A stretch of DNA of 64,000 nt from Pseudomonas putida (GTDB lineage: Bacteria > Pseudomonadota > Gammaproteobacteria > Pseudomonadales > Pseudomonadaceae): assembly GCF_002025705.1 (NCBI RefSeq), contig NZ_CP018846.1, positions 5,757,501-5,821,500 on the forward strand, given 5' to 3'. Within the stretch, counting starts at the first letter, position 1. Each line of letters starts with the position of its first letter. The notes under the pieces were generated by a model. It ran no database searches and had not been told where the DNA came from. It saw nothing but the letters and a program-made list of their open reading frames with translations. The translations under genes were made by a program, and so were the position numbers. Of the stretch, positions 26,061 to 35,288 are shown piece by piece.

Positions 26061-26993
26061 ATGCGCATCGTCTTTGCAGGCACTCCAGAGTTTGCCGCCG
26101 AACACCTCAAGGCCCTGCTCGACAGCCCGTACGAGATCGTGGCTGTCTACACCCAGCCCGACCGCCCTGCCGGCCGTGGCCAGAAGCTCATGCCGAGTGC
26201 GGTCAAGGCGCTGGCCGTGGCCCATGACATCCCGGTGTTCCAGCCACAGACCCTGCGCAATGCCGATGCCCAGGCAGAACTCGCCGCGCTCAAGCCAGAC
26301 CTGATGGTAGTAGTCGCCTACGGCCTGATCCTGCCGCAAGCCGTGCTCGACATCCCGCGTCTGGGTTGCATCAACAGCCACGCCTCCTTGCTGCCACGCT
26401 GGCGCGGTGCTGCGCCGATCCAGCGCGCCGTGGAAGCGGGCGACGCCGAGAGCGGCGTGACCGTGATGCGCATGGAGGCTGGCCTGGATACCGGGCCGAT
26501 GCTGCTCAAAGTGGTCACCTCGATCAGCGCCGATGATACCGGTGGCAGCCTGCACGACCGCCTAGCCGAAATGGGGCCGCCAGCTGTAGTCCAGGCCATC
26601 GCCGGCCTGGCAGACGGTTCGCTGAAAGGTGAAGTCCAGGACGATACCCTGGCCACGTATGCACACAAGCTGAACAAGGACGAAGCACGCATCGACTGGA
26701 GCCGCCCGGCCGTCGAGCTGGAACGCCTGATCCGCGCCTTCAACCCTTGGCCGGTGTGCCACAGCACCCTCGATGGCGAAAGCGTGAAAGTGCTGGCTGC
26801 CAACTTGTCCACAGGCAAGGGCGCCCCGGGCGAGATCCTTTCCGCCAGCAAGGACGGCCTGGTCGTCGCGTGCGGTGACCAGGCCCTGAGCCTGACCCGC
26901 CTGCAATTGCCTGGCGGCAAGGCGCTGAACTTCAGCGACCTGTTCAATAGCCGACGCGAGAAGTTCGCCGCCGGCAAGGTGCTGGGCCAATGA
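26061..26993 (+). CDS. fmt: Methionyl-tRNA formyltransferase
   Basis: A 310-residue enzyme that formylates initiator Met-tRNA using 10-formyl-tetrahydrofolate. Catalytic residues Asn105 and His107 are in GCINSHASLLPRWRGAAPIQ, and the Asp motif is in GLDTGPML. The C-terminal OB-like domain is complete. The ATG at 26061 follows the def terminator hairpin. rsmB overlaps its stop by 4 bp. Confidence 0.98.
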   Translation: MRIVFAGTPEFAAEHLKALLDSPYEIVAVYTQPDRPAGRGQKLMPSAVKALAVAHDIPVFQPQTLRNADAQAELAALKPDLMVVVAYGLILPQAVLDIPRLGCINSHASLLPRWRGAAPIQRAVEAGDAESGVTVMRMEAGLDTGPMLLKVVTSISADDTGGSLHDRLAEMGPPAVVQAIAGLADGSLKGEVQDDTLATYAHKLNKDEARIDWSRPAVELERLIRAFNPWPVCHSTLDGESVKVLAANLSTGKGAPGEILSASKDGLVVACGDQALSLTRLQLPGGKALNFSDLFNSRREKFAAGKVLGQ

Positions 26994-28300
26994 ACCCGCG
27001 CCTCGCCGCCGCCCGTGCCCTTGCCGCTGTGCTCAGCGGCAAGGCCTCGCTGAACAGCTCGCTGCCGGCGCAGCTGGACAAGGTCGAAGAACGCGACCGT
27101 GGCCTGACCCAGGACCTGGCGTTCGGCACCGCCCGCTGGCAGCCACGCCTGGACCTGCTGGCCGCGCAGCTGCTGCAGAAGCCATTCAAAGCCACCGATG
27201 CCGATGTGCAGGCATTGCTGCTAGTCGGCCTGTATCAGCTGTTCTACACCCGCATTCCGGCCCACGCAGCCATCGGCGAAACCGTTGGCTGTGCCGACAA
27301 GCTGAAAAAGCCTTGGGCCAAGGGCCTGCTCAATGCCGTATTGCGCCGCGCCCAGCGCGAAGGCGAAGCACTGCTCGCCGGCATGGAGCGCGACCCGGTA
27401 GTGCGCACAGCTCACCCACGCTGGTTGCAGAAGTCGCTCAAAGCCTTCTGGCCAGAGCAATGGGAAGCCATCTGCGCCGCCAACAACGCCCACCCGCCGA
27501 TGATCTTGCGGGTCAATCGCCGCCACCATGGCCGCGACGCCTACCTGGCGCTGCTGGCCGAGGCAGGCGTTGGCGCCAGTGCCTGCCAGTACAGCCGTGA
27601 CGGCATCGTGCTGGCCGAAGCCTGCGACGTGCGTGGCCTGCCTGGCTTCGCCGACGGCTGGGTCAGCGTCCAGGACGAAGCTGCGCAGCTGTCCGCCGAC
27701 CTGCTCGAACTGGCCCCCGGCCAGCGCGTGCTCGACGCTTGCTGCGCGCCGGGCGGCAAGACCTGCCACCTGCTCGAAGCCGAGGCTGGCCTGGGCCATG
27801 TGGTGGCCATCGACCTCGAAGCCAAGCGCCTGACCCGCGTGCGCGAAAACCTCGAGCGCCTGCAGCTGGATGCCGAACTGATCGCCTGTGATGCCCGCGA
27901 CACCGCCAGCTGGTGGGACGGCAAGCCGTTCCAGCGCATCCTGCTCGATGCACCGTGCTCGGCCACCGGCGTGATCCGCCGCCACCCGGACATCAAGCTG
28001 ACCCGCCAGGCCGACGACATTCCGGCCCTGGCCGCACTGCAAGGTGAGCTGCTCGATGCGCTGTGGCCGACCCTGGAAGTGGGCGGCATGCTGCTGTACG
28101 CCACCTGCTCCAGCCTGCCGACCGAGAACACCGAAGTGATCGACGCCTTCCTCGCCCGCACCCCGGGCGCCCGTGAGCTGGACCTGGCTACCGAAGCCGG
28201 CTTGCGCCAGCCCCACGGCCGCCAGCTGCTGGCCCAGGAGGGCGGCCATGACGGGTTCTACTATGCCAAGCTGATCAAGATCGCCGCCTCGCGCGGGTAA
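26990..28300 (+). CDS. rsmB: 16S rRNA (cytosine967-C5)-methyltransferase
   Basis: A 436-residue SAM-dependent RNA methyltransferase that makes m5C967 in 16S rRNA. An N-terminal NusB-like helical domain (about 1-140) precedes the catalytic domain, with SAM loop DACCAPGGKT at 249-258 and the two key cysteines Cys323 (APCSATG) and Cys373 (ATCSS). The ATG overlaps the fmt stop as ATGA. trkA follows after 23 bp. Confidence 0.97.
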   Translation: MNPRLAAARALAAVLSGKASLNSSLPAQLDKVEERDRGLTQDLAFGTARWQPRLDLLAAQLLQKPFKATDADVQALLLVGLYQLFYTRIPAHAAIGETVGCADKLKKPWAKGLLNAVLRRAQREGEALLAGMERDPVVRTAHPRWLQKSLKAFWPEQWEAICAANNAHPPMILRVNRRHHGRDAYLALLAEAGVGASACQYSRDGIVLAEACDVRGLPGFADGWVSVQDEAAQLSADLLELAPGQRVLDACCAPGGKTCHLLEAEAGLGHVVAIDLEAKRLTRVRENLERLQLDAELIACDARDTASWWDGKPFQRILLDAPCSATGVIRRHPDIKLTRQADDIPALAALQGELLDALWPTLEVGGMLLYATCSSLPTENTEVIDAFLARTPGARELDLATEAGLRQPHGRQLLAQEGGHDGFYYAKLIKIAASRG

Positions 28301-28323
28301 GCACAACGGGTAGGGAGTAGCGG

Positions 28324-29697
28324 ATGAAGATCATCATCCTCGGCGCAGGCCAGGTAGGCGGTACGCTGGCAGAACACCTGGCCAGCGAAGCCAACGACAT
28401 CACCGTGGTCGATACCGATGGCGACCGCCTGCGCGACCTCGGCGACCGTCTGGACATCCGTACCGTGCAGGGCCGAGGCTCGCTGCCGACGGTGCTGCGC
28501 CAGGCCGGTGCCGACGACGCTGACATGCTGGTGGCGGTGACCAACAGCGACGAAACCAACATGGTCGCCTGCCAGGTGGCCTACACGCTGTTCCACACCC
28601 CGACCAAGATCGCCCGGGTGCGCGAGTCGGCCTACCTGACCCGTGAAGAGCTGTTCGACAACGATCACATCCCGGTCGACGTGCTGATCAGCCCTGAGCA
28701 GGTGGTGACCAACTACATCAAGCGTCTGATCGAACACCCAGGTTCGCTGCAGGTGATCGACTTCGCCGAGGGCAAGGCCCAGCTGGTGGCAGTGAAGGCC
28801 TATTACGGCGGCCCGCTGGTGGGCCAGCAGCTACGCCAGATCCGTGCGCACATGCCCAACGTCGACACCCGCGTGGCGGCAATCTTCCGCCGCGACCGGC
28901 CGATCACCCCGCGTGGCGACACGGTGATTGAAGCCGACGACGAAGTGTTCTTCATCGCCGCGAAGAAGGACATCCGCGCCGTGATGGGCGAGTTGCGCCG
29001 CATCGACGAGACCAACAAGCGGGTGGTCATTGCTGGCGGCGGGCAGATTGGCGAGCGCCTGGCCGAGGCCATCGAAAGCCGTTACCAGGTGAAGATCATC
29101 GAGATGAGCCCGGCCCGCTGCCGGCACCTTTCCGATACCCTGGAAAGCACCGTGGTGCTGCAGGGCAGCGCTTCGGACAAGGACCTGATGCTCGAAGAGA
29201 ACATTGCCGATGCCGACATCTTCCTGGCCCTGACCAACGACGACGAGGCCAACATCATGTCGTCGCTGCTGGCCAAGCGCCTGGGCGCACGCAAGGTGAT
29301 GACCATCATCAATAACCCGGCTTATGTCGACCTGGTGCAGGGCGGCGAGATCGACATCGCCATCAGCCCCCAGCTGGCCACCATCGGCACCTTGCTGGCG
29401 CATGTGCGGCGCGGCGATATCGTCAGCGTGCACTCGTTGCGCCGCGGCGCGGCCGAGGCCATCGAGGCGGTGGCGCACGGTGATTCGAAGTCGAGCAAGG
29501 TGGTCGGCAAGGCTGTGGAAAACATTGCGCTGCCACCAGGCACCACCATCGGCGCGATCATCCGTGACGAGGAAGTGTTGATCGCCCACGACGACACGGT
29601 GATCGAATCGGGCGACCATGTGATCCTGTTCGTTGTGGATAAAAAGCACATACGGGATGTGGAGAAGCTGTTCCACGTCGGCTTGAGTTTCTTCTAG
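28324..29697 (+). CDS. trkA: Trk system potassium uptake protein TrkA
   Basis: A 457-residue cytoplasmic peripheral protein that gates TrkH/TrkG potassium channels. It holds two tandem RCK modules, each a Rossmann NAD-binding half (GAGQVGGTLAEHL near the N-terminus; GGGQIGERLAEAI near 240) plus a TrkA-C half. AGGGAG precedes the ATG at 28324. The order rsmB-trkA is conserved in gamma-proteobacteria. The channel gene is not in this window. Confidence 0.97.
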   Translation: MKIIILGAGQVGGTLAEHLASEANDITVVDTDGDRLRDLGDRLDIRTVQGRGSLPTVLRQAGADDADMLVAVTNSDETNMVACQVAYTLFHTPTKIARVRESAYLTREELFDNDHIPVDVLISPEQVVTNYIKRLIEHPGSLQVIDFAEGKAQLVAVKAYYGGPLVGQQLRQIRAHMPNVDTRVAAIFRRDRPITPRGDTVIEADDEVFFIAAKKDIRAVMGELRRIDETNKRVVIAGGGQIGERLAEAIESRYQVKIIEMSPARCRHLSDTLESTVVLQGSASDKDLMLEENIADADIFLALTNDDEANIMSSLLAKRLGARKVMTIINNPAYVDLVQGGEIDIAISPQLATIGTLLAHVRRGDIVSVHSLRRGAAEAIEAVAHGDSKSSKVVGKAVENIALPPGTTIGAIIRDEEVLIAHDDTVIESGDHVILFVVDKKHIRDVEKLFHVGLSFF

Positions 29698-29708
29698 GGG
29701 AAGAGGGC

Positions 29709-30017
29709 ATGCGCGAATCGCTGGAGAAGATGCTGGCCAAGGGTGTGGATAACTCGCTGCTGAGGTTTGGCCTGGGCAAGGCCTGGCTCGACGAGGGCAA
29801 TGGCGCGGAGGCGGCGGTGCACCTGGCGCGATGTGTGGAGCAGGACCCGAAGTACTCGGCGGCGTGGAAACTGCTGGGGAAGGCGTATCAGTTGGTCGGT
29901 GATGTGGCGGCGGCGCGCAAGGCTTGGGAGGACGGGATTGTTGCGGCCCAGGCCCATGGGGACAAGCAGGCCGAGAAAGAGATGACCGTTTTTCTGAAGA
30001 AGTTGAACAAGGTCTGA
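29709..30017 (+). CDS. Small TPR-repeat protein
   Basis: A 102-residue all-helical protein. Tetratricopeptide units are visible as LLRFGLGKAWLDEGNGAEAAVHLARCVEQDP and SAAWKLLGKAYQLVGDVAAARKAWEDGI. There is no signal peptide, so it is a cytoplasmic adaptor of unknown partner. It follows trkA by 11 bp, probably in the same transcript, with GGGAAGAG as ribosome site. Its codons are more G-ending than usual, but GC content matches its neighbours. Confidence 0.88.
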   Translation: MRESLEKMLAKGVDNSLLRFGLGKAWLDEGNGAEAAVHLARCVEQDPKYSAAWKLLGKAYQLVGDVAAARKAWEDGIVAAQAHGDKQAEKEMTVFLKKLNKV

Positions 30018-30020
30018 GAT

Positions 30021-30135
30021 TGCCGGGGCTGCTTTGCAGCCCTTTCGCGACACAAGGCCGCTCCTACAGGCGACCGCGATCCCTTGTAGGAGCGGCCTTG
30101 TGTCGCGACAGGGGCGCAAAGCGCCCCCAGGTTCT
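30021..30135. repeat. REP cluster 6 (GGCCGCTCCTACA type)
   Basis: CACAAGGCCGCTCCTACAGG faces CTTGTAGGAGCGGCCTTGTG, flanked by CCCTTTCGCGACA and TGTCGCGACAGGG arms. It lies between convergent genes. Confidence 0.9.
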
Positions 30136-31022
30136 CAATACCAACGCGGCTCGCCGGCCGGGCGCTTCTTGAAGCGCTTCATGCTCCACATGTACTGGCT
30201 CGGGTACTCGCGCACATAACGCTCGACCACCTTGCTCATGGCCGCCGCCGAGACGTTGACATCGGTGCTGTACATCTCTTCCGGCGCAGCTTCCAGAAAC
30301 ACCTTGAAGCCCGACCCATCCGGCAGCCGCAGCGCGTGCAGGAACACCCCCACTGCCTTGCCACCGGCCAGCATGTTCGGCACGAACTTGCTGGTCAGCG
30401 CCTGTGTGCCCAGAAACGGCACGAACACACCCGCCGATTCCGCCGGCTCCGGGTCGGCAGGAATACCCACCTGCCCGCCGCGACGCACTTCCTTGATCAC
30501 ACTCAGGATGCCTTCCTTGGTCGAAGGCGCCACACGGTTGCCCATCTGCACCCGTTGCTCGCGCAGCAGGTCATCCACCGCCTTGAGCTTCGGCGGGCGG
30601 TAGAAGATGATCGGTTTGCACTGGTTGCAGTAAAAGTGGTTGAGCACTTCCCAGTTACCCAGGTGGCTGGTGATGCCGACCACGCCCTTGCCCGAGGCCA
30701 GGGCCTGCTCCAGCACTTCCAGGCCGTGCACTTCCTTCACCAGGTCGAGCGAACGCTGCGGCGGCCAGATCCAGGCACAGGCACTTTCGACGAAGGATTT
30801 ACCGATATCCTTCAATGCACGGCCGACCAACTGCTCACGTTCCACCGGGTCCATCTCCGGGAAGCACTTGGCCAGGTTGATGCGCACGACATTGCGCGAG
30901 CCGTTGGGCACCTTCCACATCAGCCAGCCGATACCGGCGCCGACGCGCTGCACAGCGCCCCAGGGCAGCTTGGCAAACAGACGCAGCACCCCGACCATCA
31001 GGGCGCCCTTGAACTTTTCCAC
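30135..31022 (-). CDS. LpxL/HtrB-type lysophospholipid acyltransferase
   Basis: A 295-residue inner-membrane acyltransferase of the lipid A late-acyltransferase family, which adds secondary acyl chains to Kdo2-lipid A. The catalytic HX4E motif is at His120-Glu125 (SHLGNWE), and the N-terminus carries a hydrophobic membrane helix. I take the GTG at 31022 because AAGGA lies seven bases upstream; a TTG two codons earlier is too close to that site. Pseudomonas carries several homologs, so the exact acyl specificity is not certain. Confidence 0.9.
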   Translation of the reverse strand: MEKFKGALMVGVLRLFAKLPWGAVQRVGAGIGWLMWKVPNGSRNVVRINLAKCFPEMDPVEREQLVGRALKDIGKSFVESACAWIWPPQRSLDLVKEVHGLEVLEQALASGKGVVGITSHLGNWEVLNHFYCNQCKPIIFYRPPKLKAVDDLLREQRVQMGNRVAPSTKEGILSVIKEVRRGGQVGIPADPEPAESAGVFVPFLGTQALTSKFVPNMLAGGKAVGVFLHALRLPDGSGFKVFLEAAPEEMYSTDVNVSAAAMSKVVERYVREYPSQYMWSMKRFKKRPAGEPRWY

Positions 31023-31062
31023 AGGCAATTCCTTATTTCAGCAAGGCGCGCATTGTAACCCC

Positions 31063-31614
31063 TCAGCGCAACAAGGCGGCGTAGCGATCGCAATCGGTGG
31101 TGTGGTCCATGACCATGCCGGTGGCCTGCATGAAGGCGTAGCAGATGGTCGGACCAACGAAGGTGAAGCCGGCCTTCTGCAGGGCTTTGCTCATGGCCTT
31201 GGCTTCGTCGGTGACGGCCGGCACATCACTGCGGGCCTGGAAGTGGTTGATCTTCGGCTCACCGCCGACGAATGACCAGAGCCACTCGGCAGGGTTGTCC
31301 ACAGCCAGCCAGGCCTGCGCGTTGCGCCGTGCAGCCTTGAGTTTGAGGCGGTTGCGAATGATACCGGCGTCCTGCATCAACTCTTCGATGCGTTCGTCGC
31401 TCATGGCGGCCAGTTTCACCGGATCGAATCCATACATCACCTCGCGATAACGCTCGCGTTTGCGCAAGACGGTGATCCACGAAAGCCCCGCCTGGAACCC
31501 TTCGAGCAAAAGCATCTCGAACAGCAACGCCGGGTCACGCTGTGGCGTTCCCCATTCCTGGTCGTGGTAGGCCTGGTACAACGGATCGTCGGTACACCAA
31601 AAGCAGCGTGGCAT
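31063..31614 (-). CDS. tag: DNA-3-methyladenine glycosylase I
   Basis: A 183-residue base-excision repair enzyme that removes 3-methyladenine. The zinc site of the Tag family is complete: Cys4 and His17 near the N-terminus, His171 and Cys175 near the C-terminus. The substrate-pocket segments EGFQAGLSWITVLRKR and GPTICYAFMQATG are conserved. It is divergent from glyQ, with an 83 bp gap, and lies upstream of the acyltransferase gene on the same strand. Confidence 0.97.
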   Translation of the reverse strand: MPRCFWCTDDPLYQAYHDQEWGTPQRDPALLFEMLLLEGFQAGLSWITVLRKRERYREVMYGFDPVKLAAMSDERIEELMQDAGIIRNRLKLKAARRNAQAWLAVDNPAEWLWSFVGGEPKINHFQARSDVPAVTDEAKAMSKALQKAGFTFVGPTICYAFMQATGMVMDHTTDCDRYAALLR

Positions 31615-31697
31615 AAGGCTCCAATGAGTAGAGGGCGAGGCGAATCAGGTTATACTCCCGCTCTTTACATCCGCATCCCCAGATACAGGTGAATTTC

Positions 31698-32645
31698 GTG
31701 AGCCAGCCTACGCCAGCCGTGCGTACCTTCCAAGACCTGATCCTCGCCCTGCAAAACTACTGGGCAGCTCAAGGTTGTGTGGTGCTTCAGCCCTACGATA
31801 TGGAAGTAGGCGCCGGCACTTTCCACACCGCTACATTCCTGCGCGCCGTGGGTCCAGAAACCTGGAACGCCGCCTATGTGCAGCCTAGCCGTCGCCCTGC
31901 CGACGGGCGGTATGGCGAAAACCCCAACCGCCTGCAGCACTACTACCAGTTCCAGGTAGTCCTGAAGCCGAACCCGGCCAACTTCCAGGAGCTGTACCTC
32001 GGCTCGCTGAAAGCCATCGGCCTGGACCCGCTGGTCCACGACATCCGTTTCGTCGAAGACAACTGGGAGTCGCCGACCCTGGGCGCCTGGGGCCTGGGCT
32101 GGGAAATCTGGCTGAACGGCATGGAAGTCACCCAGTTCACCTACTTCCAGCAGGTAGGTGGCATCGAGTGCTACCCGGTCACCGGTGAAATCACCTACGG
32201 CCTCGAGCGCCTGGCCATGTACATCCAGGGCGTCGACTCGGTCTACGACCTGGTGTGGGCCGACGGCCCGTTCGGCAAGGTCACCTACGGCGACGTGTTC
32301 CACCAGAACGAGGTGGAGCAGTCGACCTACAACTTCGAACACGCCAACGTCGAGAAGCTGTTCGAACTGTTCGACTTCTATGAAAGCGAAGCAAACCGCC
32401 TGATCAAGCTGGAGCTGCCGCTGCCGACCTATGAAATGGTCCTGAAGGCCTCGCACACCTTCAACCTGCTGGATGCCCGCCGTGCCATCTCGGTAACCGA
32501 GCGCCAGCGTTACATCCTGCGCGTACGTACCCTGGCCCGGGATGTGGCGCAAAGCTATCTGCAAGCCCGTGCACGCCTGGGCTTCCCGATGGCCACCCCT
32601 GAACTGCGTGACGAAGTGTTGGCGAAGCTGGAGGCTGCACAATGA
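31698..32645 (+). CDS. glyQ: Glycine-tRNA ligase alpha subunit
   Basis: A 315-residue catalytic alpha chain of the alpha2-beta2 glycyl-tRNA synthetase. The protein starts SQPTPAVRTFQDLILALQNYWAAQGC, and class II motifs are seen around MEVGAGTFHTATFLRA and YVQPSRRPADGRYGENPNR. I use the GTG at 31698, with AGGTGA upstream; another GTG three codons earlier lies within the ribosome site. A TATACT hexamer at 31651 is a candidate -10. glyS overlaps the stop. Confidence 0.97.
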   Translation: MSQPTPAVRTFQDLILALQNYWAAQGCVVLQPYDMEVGAGTFHTATFLRAVGPETWNAAYVQPSRRPADGRYGENPNRLQHYYQFQVVLKPNPANFQELYLGSLKAIGLDPLVHDIRFVEDNWESPTLGAWGLGWEIWLNGMEVTQFTYFQQVGGIECYPVTGEITYGLERLAMYIQGVDSVYDLVWADGPFGKVTYGDVFHQNEVEQSTYNFEHANVEKLFELFDFYESEANRLIKLELPLPTYEMVLKASHTFNLLDARRAISVTERQRYILRVRTLARDVAQSYLQARARLGFPMATPELRDEVLAKLEAAQ

Positions 32646-34693
32646 GTGCTCAAGATTTCCTGGTAGAACTGGGCACCGAAGAGCTGCCACCCAAAGCCCT
32701 GGCAAGCCTCGGCGACGCCTTCCTGGCCGGTATCGAGAAAGGCCTGCAGGCCGCCGGCCTGAACTACACCGCCAAGCAGGTATACGCCGCGCCGCGTCGC
32801 CTGGCCGTGCTGATCCGCCAGCTCGATGTTCAGCAGCCTGACCGCAGCATCAACATCGACGGCCCGCCCATGCAGGCGGCGTTCAAAAACGGCGAGCCGA
32901 CCCAGGCTGCCTTGGGTTTTGCCAAGAAGTGCGGCGTAGAGCTGTCCGAAATCGACCAGAGCGGCGCCAAGCTGCGCTTCTCCCAGCACATCCCGGGCAA
33001 GGCCACCGCCAGCCTGCTGCCGACCATCGTCGAAGACTCGCTCAACGACCTGCCGATCCCCAAGCGCATGCGCTGGGCTGCAAGCCGTGAAGAGTTCGTA
33101 CGCCCGACCCAGTGGCTGGTAATGCTGCTCGGCGAGCAGGTGGTCGACTGCACCATCCTGTCGCAGAAGGCCGGCCGTGAATCCCGTGGCCACCGCTTCC
33201 ACCACCCGGAAAACGTGGTCATCACCACCCCGGCCAACTACGTCGAAGACCTGCGCAAGGCCTACGTGCTGGCCGACTTCGCCGAGCGTCGCGAGCTGAT
33301 CAGCAAGCGCACCGCAGAGCTGGCCATGCAGCAGGAAGGCAGCGCAATCGTGCCGCCGGCACTGCTGGACGAAGTGACTGCCCTGGTCGAGTGGCCGGTG
33401 CCGCTGGTGTGCTCGTTCGAGGAGCGTTTCCTCGAGGTGCCGCAAGAAGCCCTGATCACTACCATGCAGGACAACCAGAAGTACTTCTGCCTGTTGGACA
33501 GCGAAGGCAAGCTGCTGCCGCGCTTCATCACCGTGGCCAACGTCGAGAGCCGTGACCCCAAGCAGATCGTGCAGGGTAACGAGAAGGTCGTGCGCCCGCG
33601 CCTGACCGACGCCGAGTTCTTCTTCAAGCAGGACAAGAAGCAGCCGCTGGAAACCTTCAACGAACGCCTGAAGAACGTGGTGTTCCAGGCTCAGCTGGGC
33701 ACTGTCTACGACAAGGCCGAGCGCGTTTCCCGCCTGGCTGCGTTCATCGCCCCGCTGATCGGCGGCGACGCCCAGCGCGCCGGCCGTGCCGGCCTGCTGT
33801 CGAAGTGCGACCTGGCCACCGAAATGGTTGGCGAATTCCCTGAAATGCAGGGTGTTGCCGGCTACTACTACGCGCTCAACGACGGTGAGCCAGAAGACGT
33901 CGCCCTGGCCCTGAACGAGCAGTACATGCCGCGCGGTGCTGGCGCCGAACTGCCGCAGACCCTCACCGGTGCTGCCGTGGCCATCGCTGACAAGCTCGAT
34001 ACCCTGGTCGGCATCTTCGGCATCGGCATGCTGCCCACCGGCAGCAAGGACCCGTACGCCCTGCGCCGTGCTGCCCTGGGCGTGCTGCGCATCCTGATCG
34101 AGAAGCAACTGGACCTGGATTTGAGCGCTGCCGTCGAGTTCGCGGTCAAGCAGTTCGGTGCCAAGGTCAAGGCCGCTGGCCTGGCCGAGCAGGTGCTGGA
34201 GTTTATCTTCGACCGCCTGCGCGCACGCTACGAAGACGAAGGCATCGACGTTGCCACCTACCTGTCGGTACGTGCCCTGAAGCCAGCTTCCGCCCTGGAC
34301 TTCGACCAGCGCGTACAGGCCGTGCAGGCCTTCCGCAAGCTGCCGGAAGCCGAAGCCCTGGCCGCGGTGAACAAGCGCGTGTCGAACCTGCTGAGCAAGG
34401 CCGAAGGCGCCATCGCCGACCAGGTCGAGCCGAAGTACTTCGACAACGCCAACGAGTTCTCCCTGTACTCGGCCATCCAGCAGGCCGACCAGGCCGTGCA
34501 ACCGATGGCAGCCGCGCGTCAGTACAGCGAATCGCTGGCCCGCCTGGCGGCCCTGCGTGACCCAGTCGACGCCTTCTTCGAGGCGGTGATGGTCAACGCC
34601 GAAGACGCCAAGGTACGTGCCAACCGTTATGCCCTGCTCAGCCGCCTGCGCGGCCTGTTCCTGGGCGTGGCCGACATTTCGCTGCTGGGGTAA
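32642..34693 (+). CDS. glyS: Glycine-tRNA ligase beta subunit
   Basis: A 683-residue beta chain needed for tRNA recognition by glycyl-tRNA synthetase. The N-terminal DFLVELGTEELPPKAL is the family signature, the middle holds an HD-like domain, and the C-terminus an anticodon-binding domain. Length is typical (E. coli 689). The ATG overlaps the glyQ stop as ATGA, keeping the subunits at equal ratio. Confidence 0.98.
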   Translation: MSAQDFLVELGTEELPPKALASLGDAFLAGIEKGLQAAGLNYTAKQVYAAPRRLAVLIRQLDVQQPDRSINIDGPPMQAAFKNGEPTQAALGFAKKCGVELSEIDQSGAKLRFSQHIPGKATASLLPTIVEDSLNDLPIPKRMRWAASREEFVRPTQWLVMLLGEQVVDCTILSQKAGRESRGHRFHHPENVVITTPANYVEDLRKAYVLADFAERRELISKRTAELAMQQEGSAIVPPALLDEVTALVEWPVPLVCSFEERFLEVPQEALITTMQDNQKYFCLLDSEGKLLPRFITVANVESRDPKQIVQGNEKVVRPRLTDAEFFFKQDKKQPLETFNERLKNVVFQAQLGTVYDKAERVSRLAAFIAPLIGGDAQRAGRAGLLSKCDLATEMVGEFPEMQGVAGYYYALNDGEPEDVALALNEQYMPRGAGAELPQTLTGAAVAIADKLDTLVGIFGIGMLPTGSKDPYALRRAALGVLRILIEKQLDLDLSAAVEFAVKQFGAKVKAAGLAEQVLEFIFDRLRARYEDEGIDVATYLSVRALKPASALDFDQRVQAVQAFRKLPEAEALAAVNKRVSNLLSKAEGAIADQVEPKYFDNANEFSLYSAIQQADQAVQPMAAARQYSESLARLAALRDPVDAFFEAVMVNAEDAKVRANRYALLSRLRGLFLGVADISLLG

Positions 34694-34696
34694 GCC

Positions 34697-35224
34697 TTGA
34701 AACTGCTGATTCTCGATCGTGACGGGGTGATCAACCAAGACTCCGACGCCTACATCAAGACGCTGGAAGAATGGATCCCGATCCCTGGCTCGGTCGAGGC
34801 CATCGCGCAGTTGAGCAAGGCGGGCTGGACGGTGGCCGTGGCCACCAACCAGTCCGGCATCGCCCGTGGCTACTACTCGCTGGCAACCCTCGAGGCCATG
34901 CACGCGCGCTTGCGCGAGCTGGTCGCCGAACAGGGCGGCGAGGTGGGCCATATCGTGTATTGCCCGCATGGGCCAGATGAAGGCTGCGATTGCCGCAAGC
35001 CCAAGCCTGGCATGCTGCGGGCGATCGCCGAGCATTACCAGGTGGGCCTTGAAGGCGTCTGGTTCGTTGGCGACAGCAAAGGTGACCTGGAGGCCGCCCT
35101 GGCCGTCGGTGCACAACCCGTGTTGGTGAAAACCGGCAAGGGCGAGCGGACTCTGGAAAAAGGCGTCCCGGAAACTACACTGATTTTCGACGATCTGGCA
35201 GCTATCGCCAGAGAACTTATTTAA
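34697..35224 (+). CDS. gmhB: D-glycero-beta-D-manno-heptose 1,7-bisphosphate 7-phosphatase
   Basis: A 175-residue HAD phosphatase of LPS core heptose synthesis. The nucleophile motif DRDG has Asp7 and Asp9, and the structural zinc loop characteristic of GmhB is present as Cys89, His91, Cys97, Cys99 in YCPHGPDEGCDCRKP. It starts with TTG at 34697, only three bases after the glyS stop, so it is probably coupled. An intrinsic terminator follows. Confidence 0.95.
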   Translation: MKLLILDRDGVINQDSDAYIKTLEEWIPIPGSVEAIAQLSKAGWTVAVATNQSGIARGYYSLATLEAMHARLRELVAEQGGEVGHIVYCPHGPDEGCDCRKPKPGMLRAIAEHYQVGLEGVWFVGDSKGDLEAALAVGAQPVLVKTGKGERTLEKGVPETTLIFDDLAAIARELI

Positions 35225-35230
35225 ACAACA

Positions 35231-35252
35231 ATGCGCCCTCGGGCGCATTTTT
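35231..35252 (+). terminator. Intrinsic terminator after gmhB
   Basis: ATGCGCCC-TC-GGGCGCAT followed by TTTTT, ending the glyQ-glyS-gmhB transcript 37 bp before the next start. Confidence 0.9.
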
Positions 35253-35288
35253 CCCAGGCGGGCACGCCCCGCAACGGTACTTGCCACT

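Noticed and set aside
29668..29683. TGTTCCACGT at the end of trkA
   Set aside because: A half parS only; the right arm reads CGGCTT.
32555..35287. A 910-codon minus-strand frame across glyQ, glyS and gmhB
   Set aside because: Antisense to three certain genes; low-complexity Gln/Leu/His composition and no motif.
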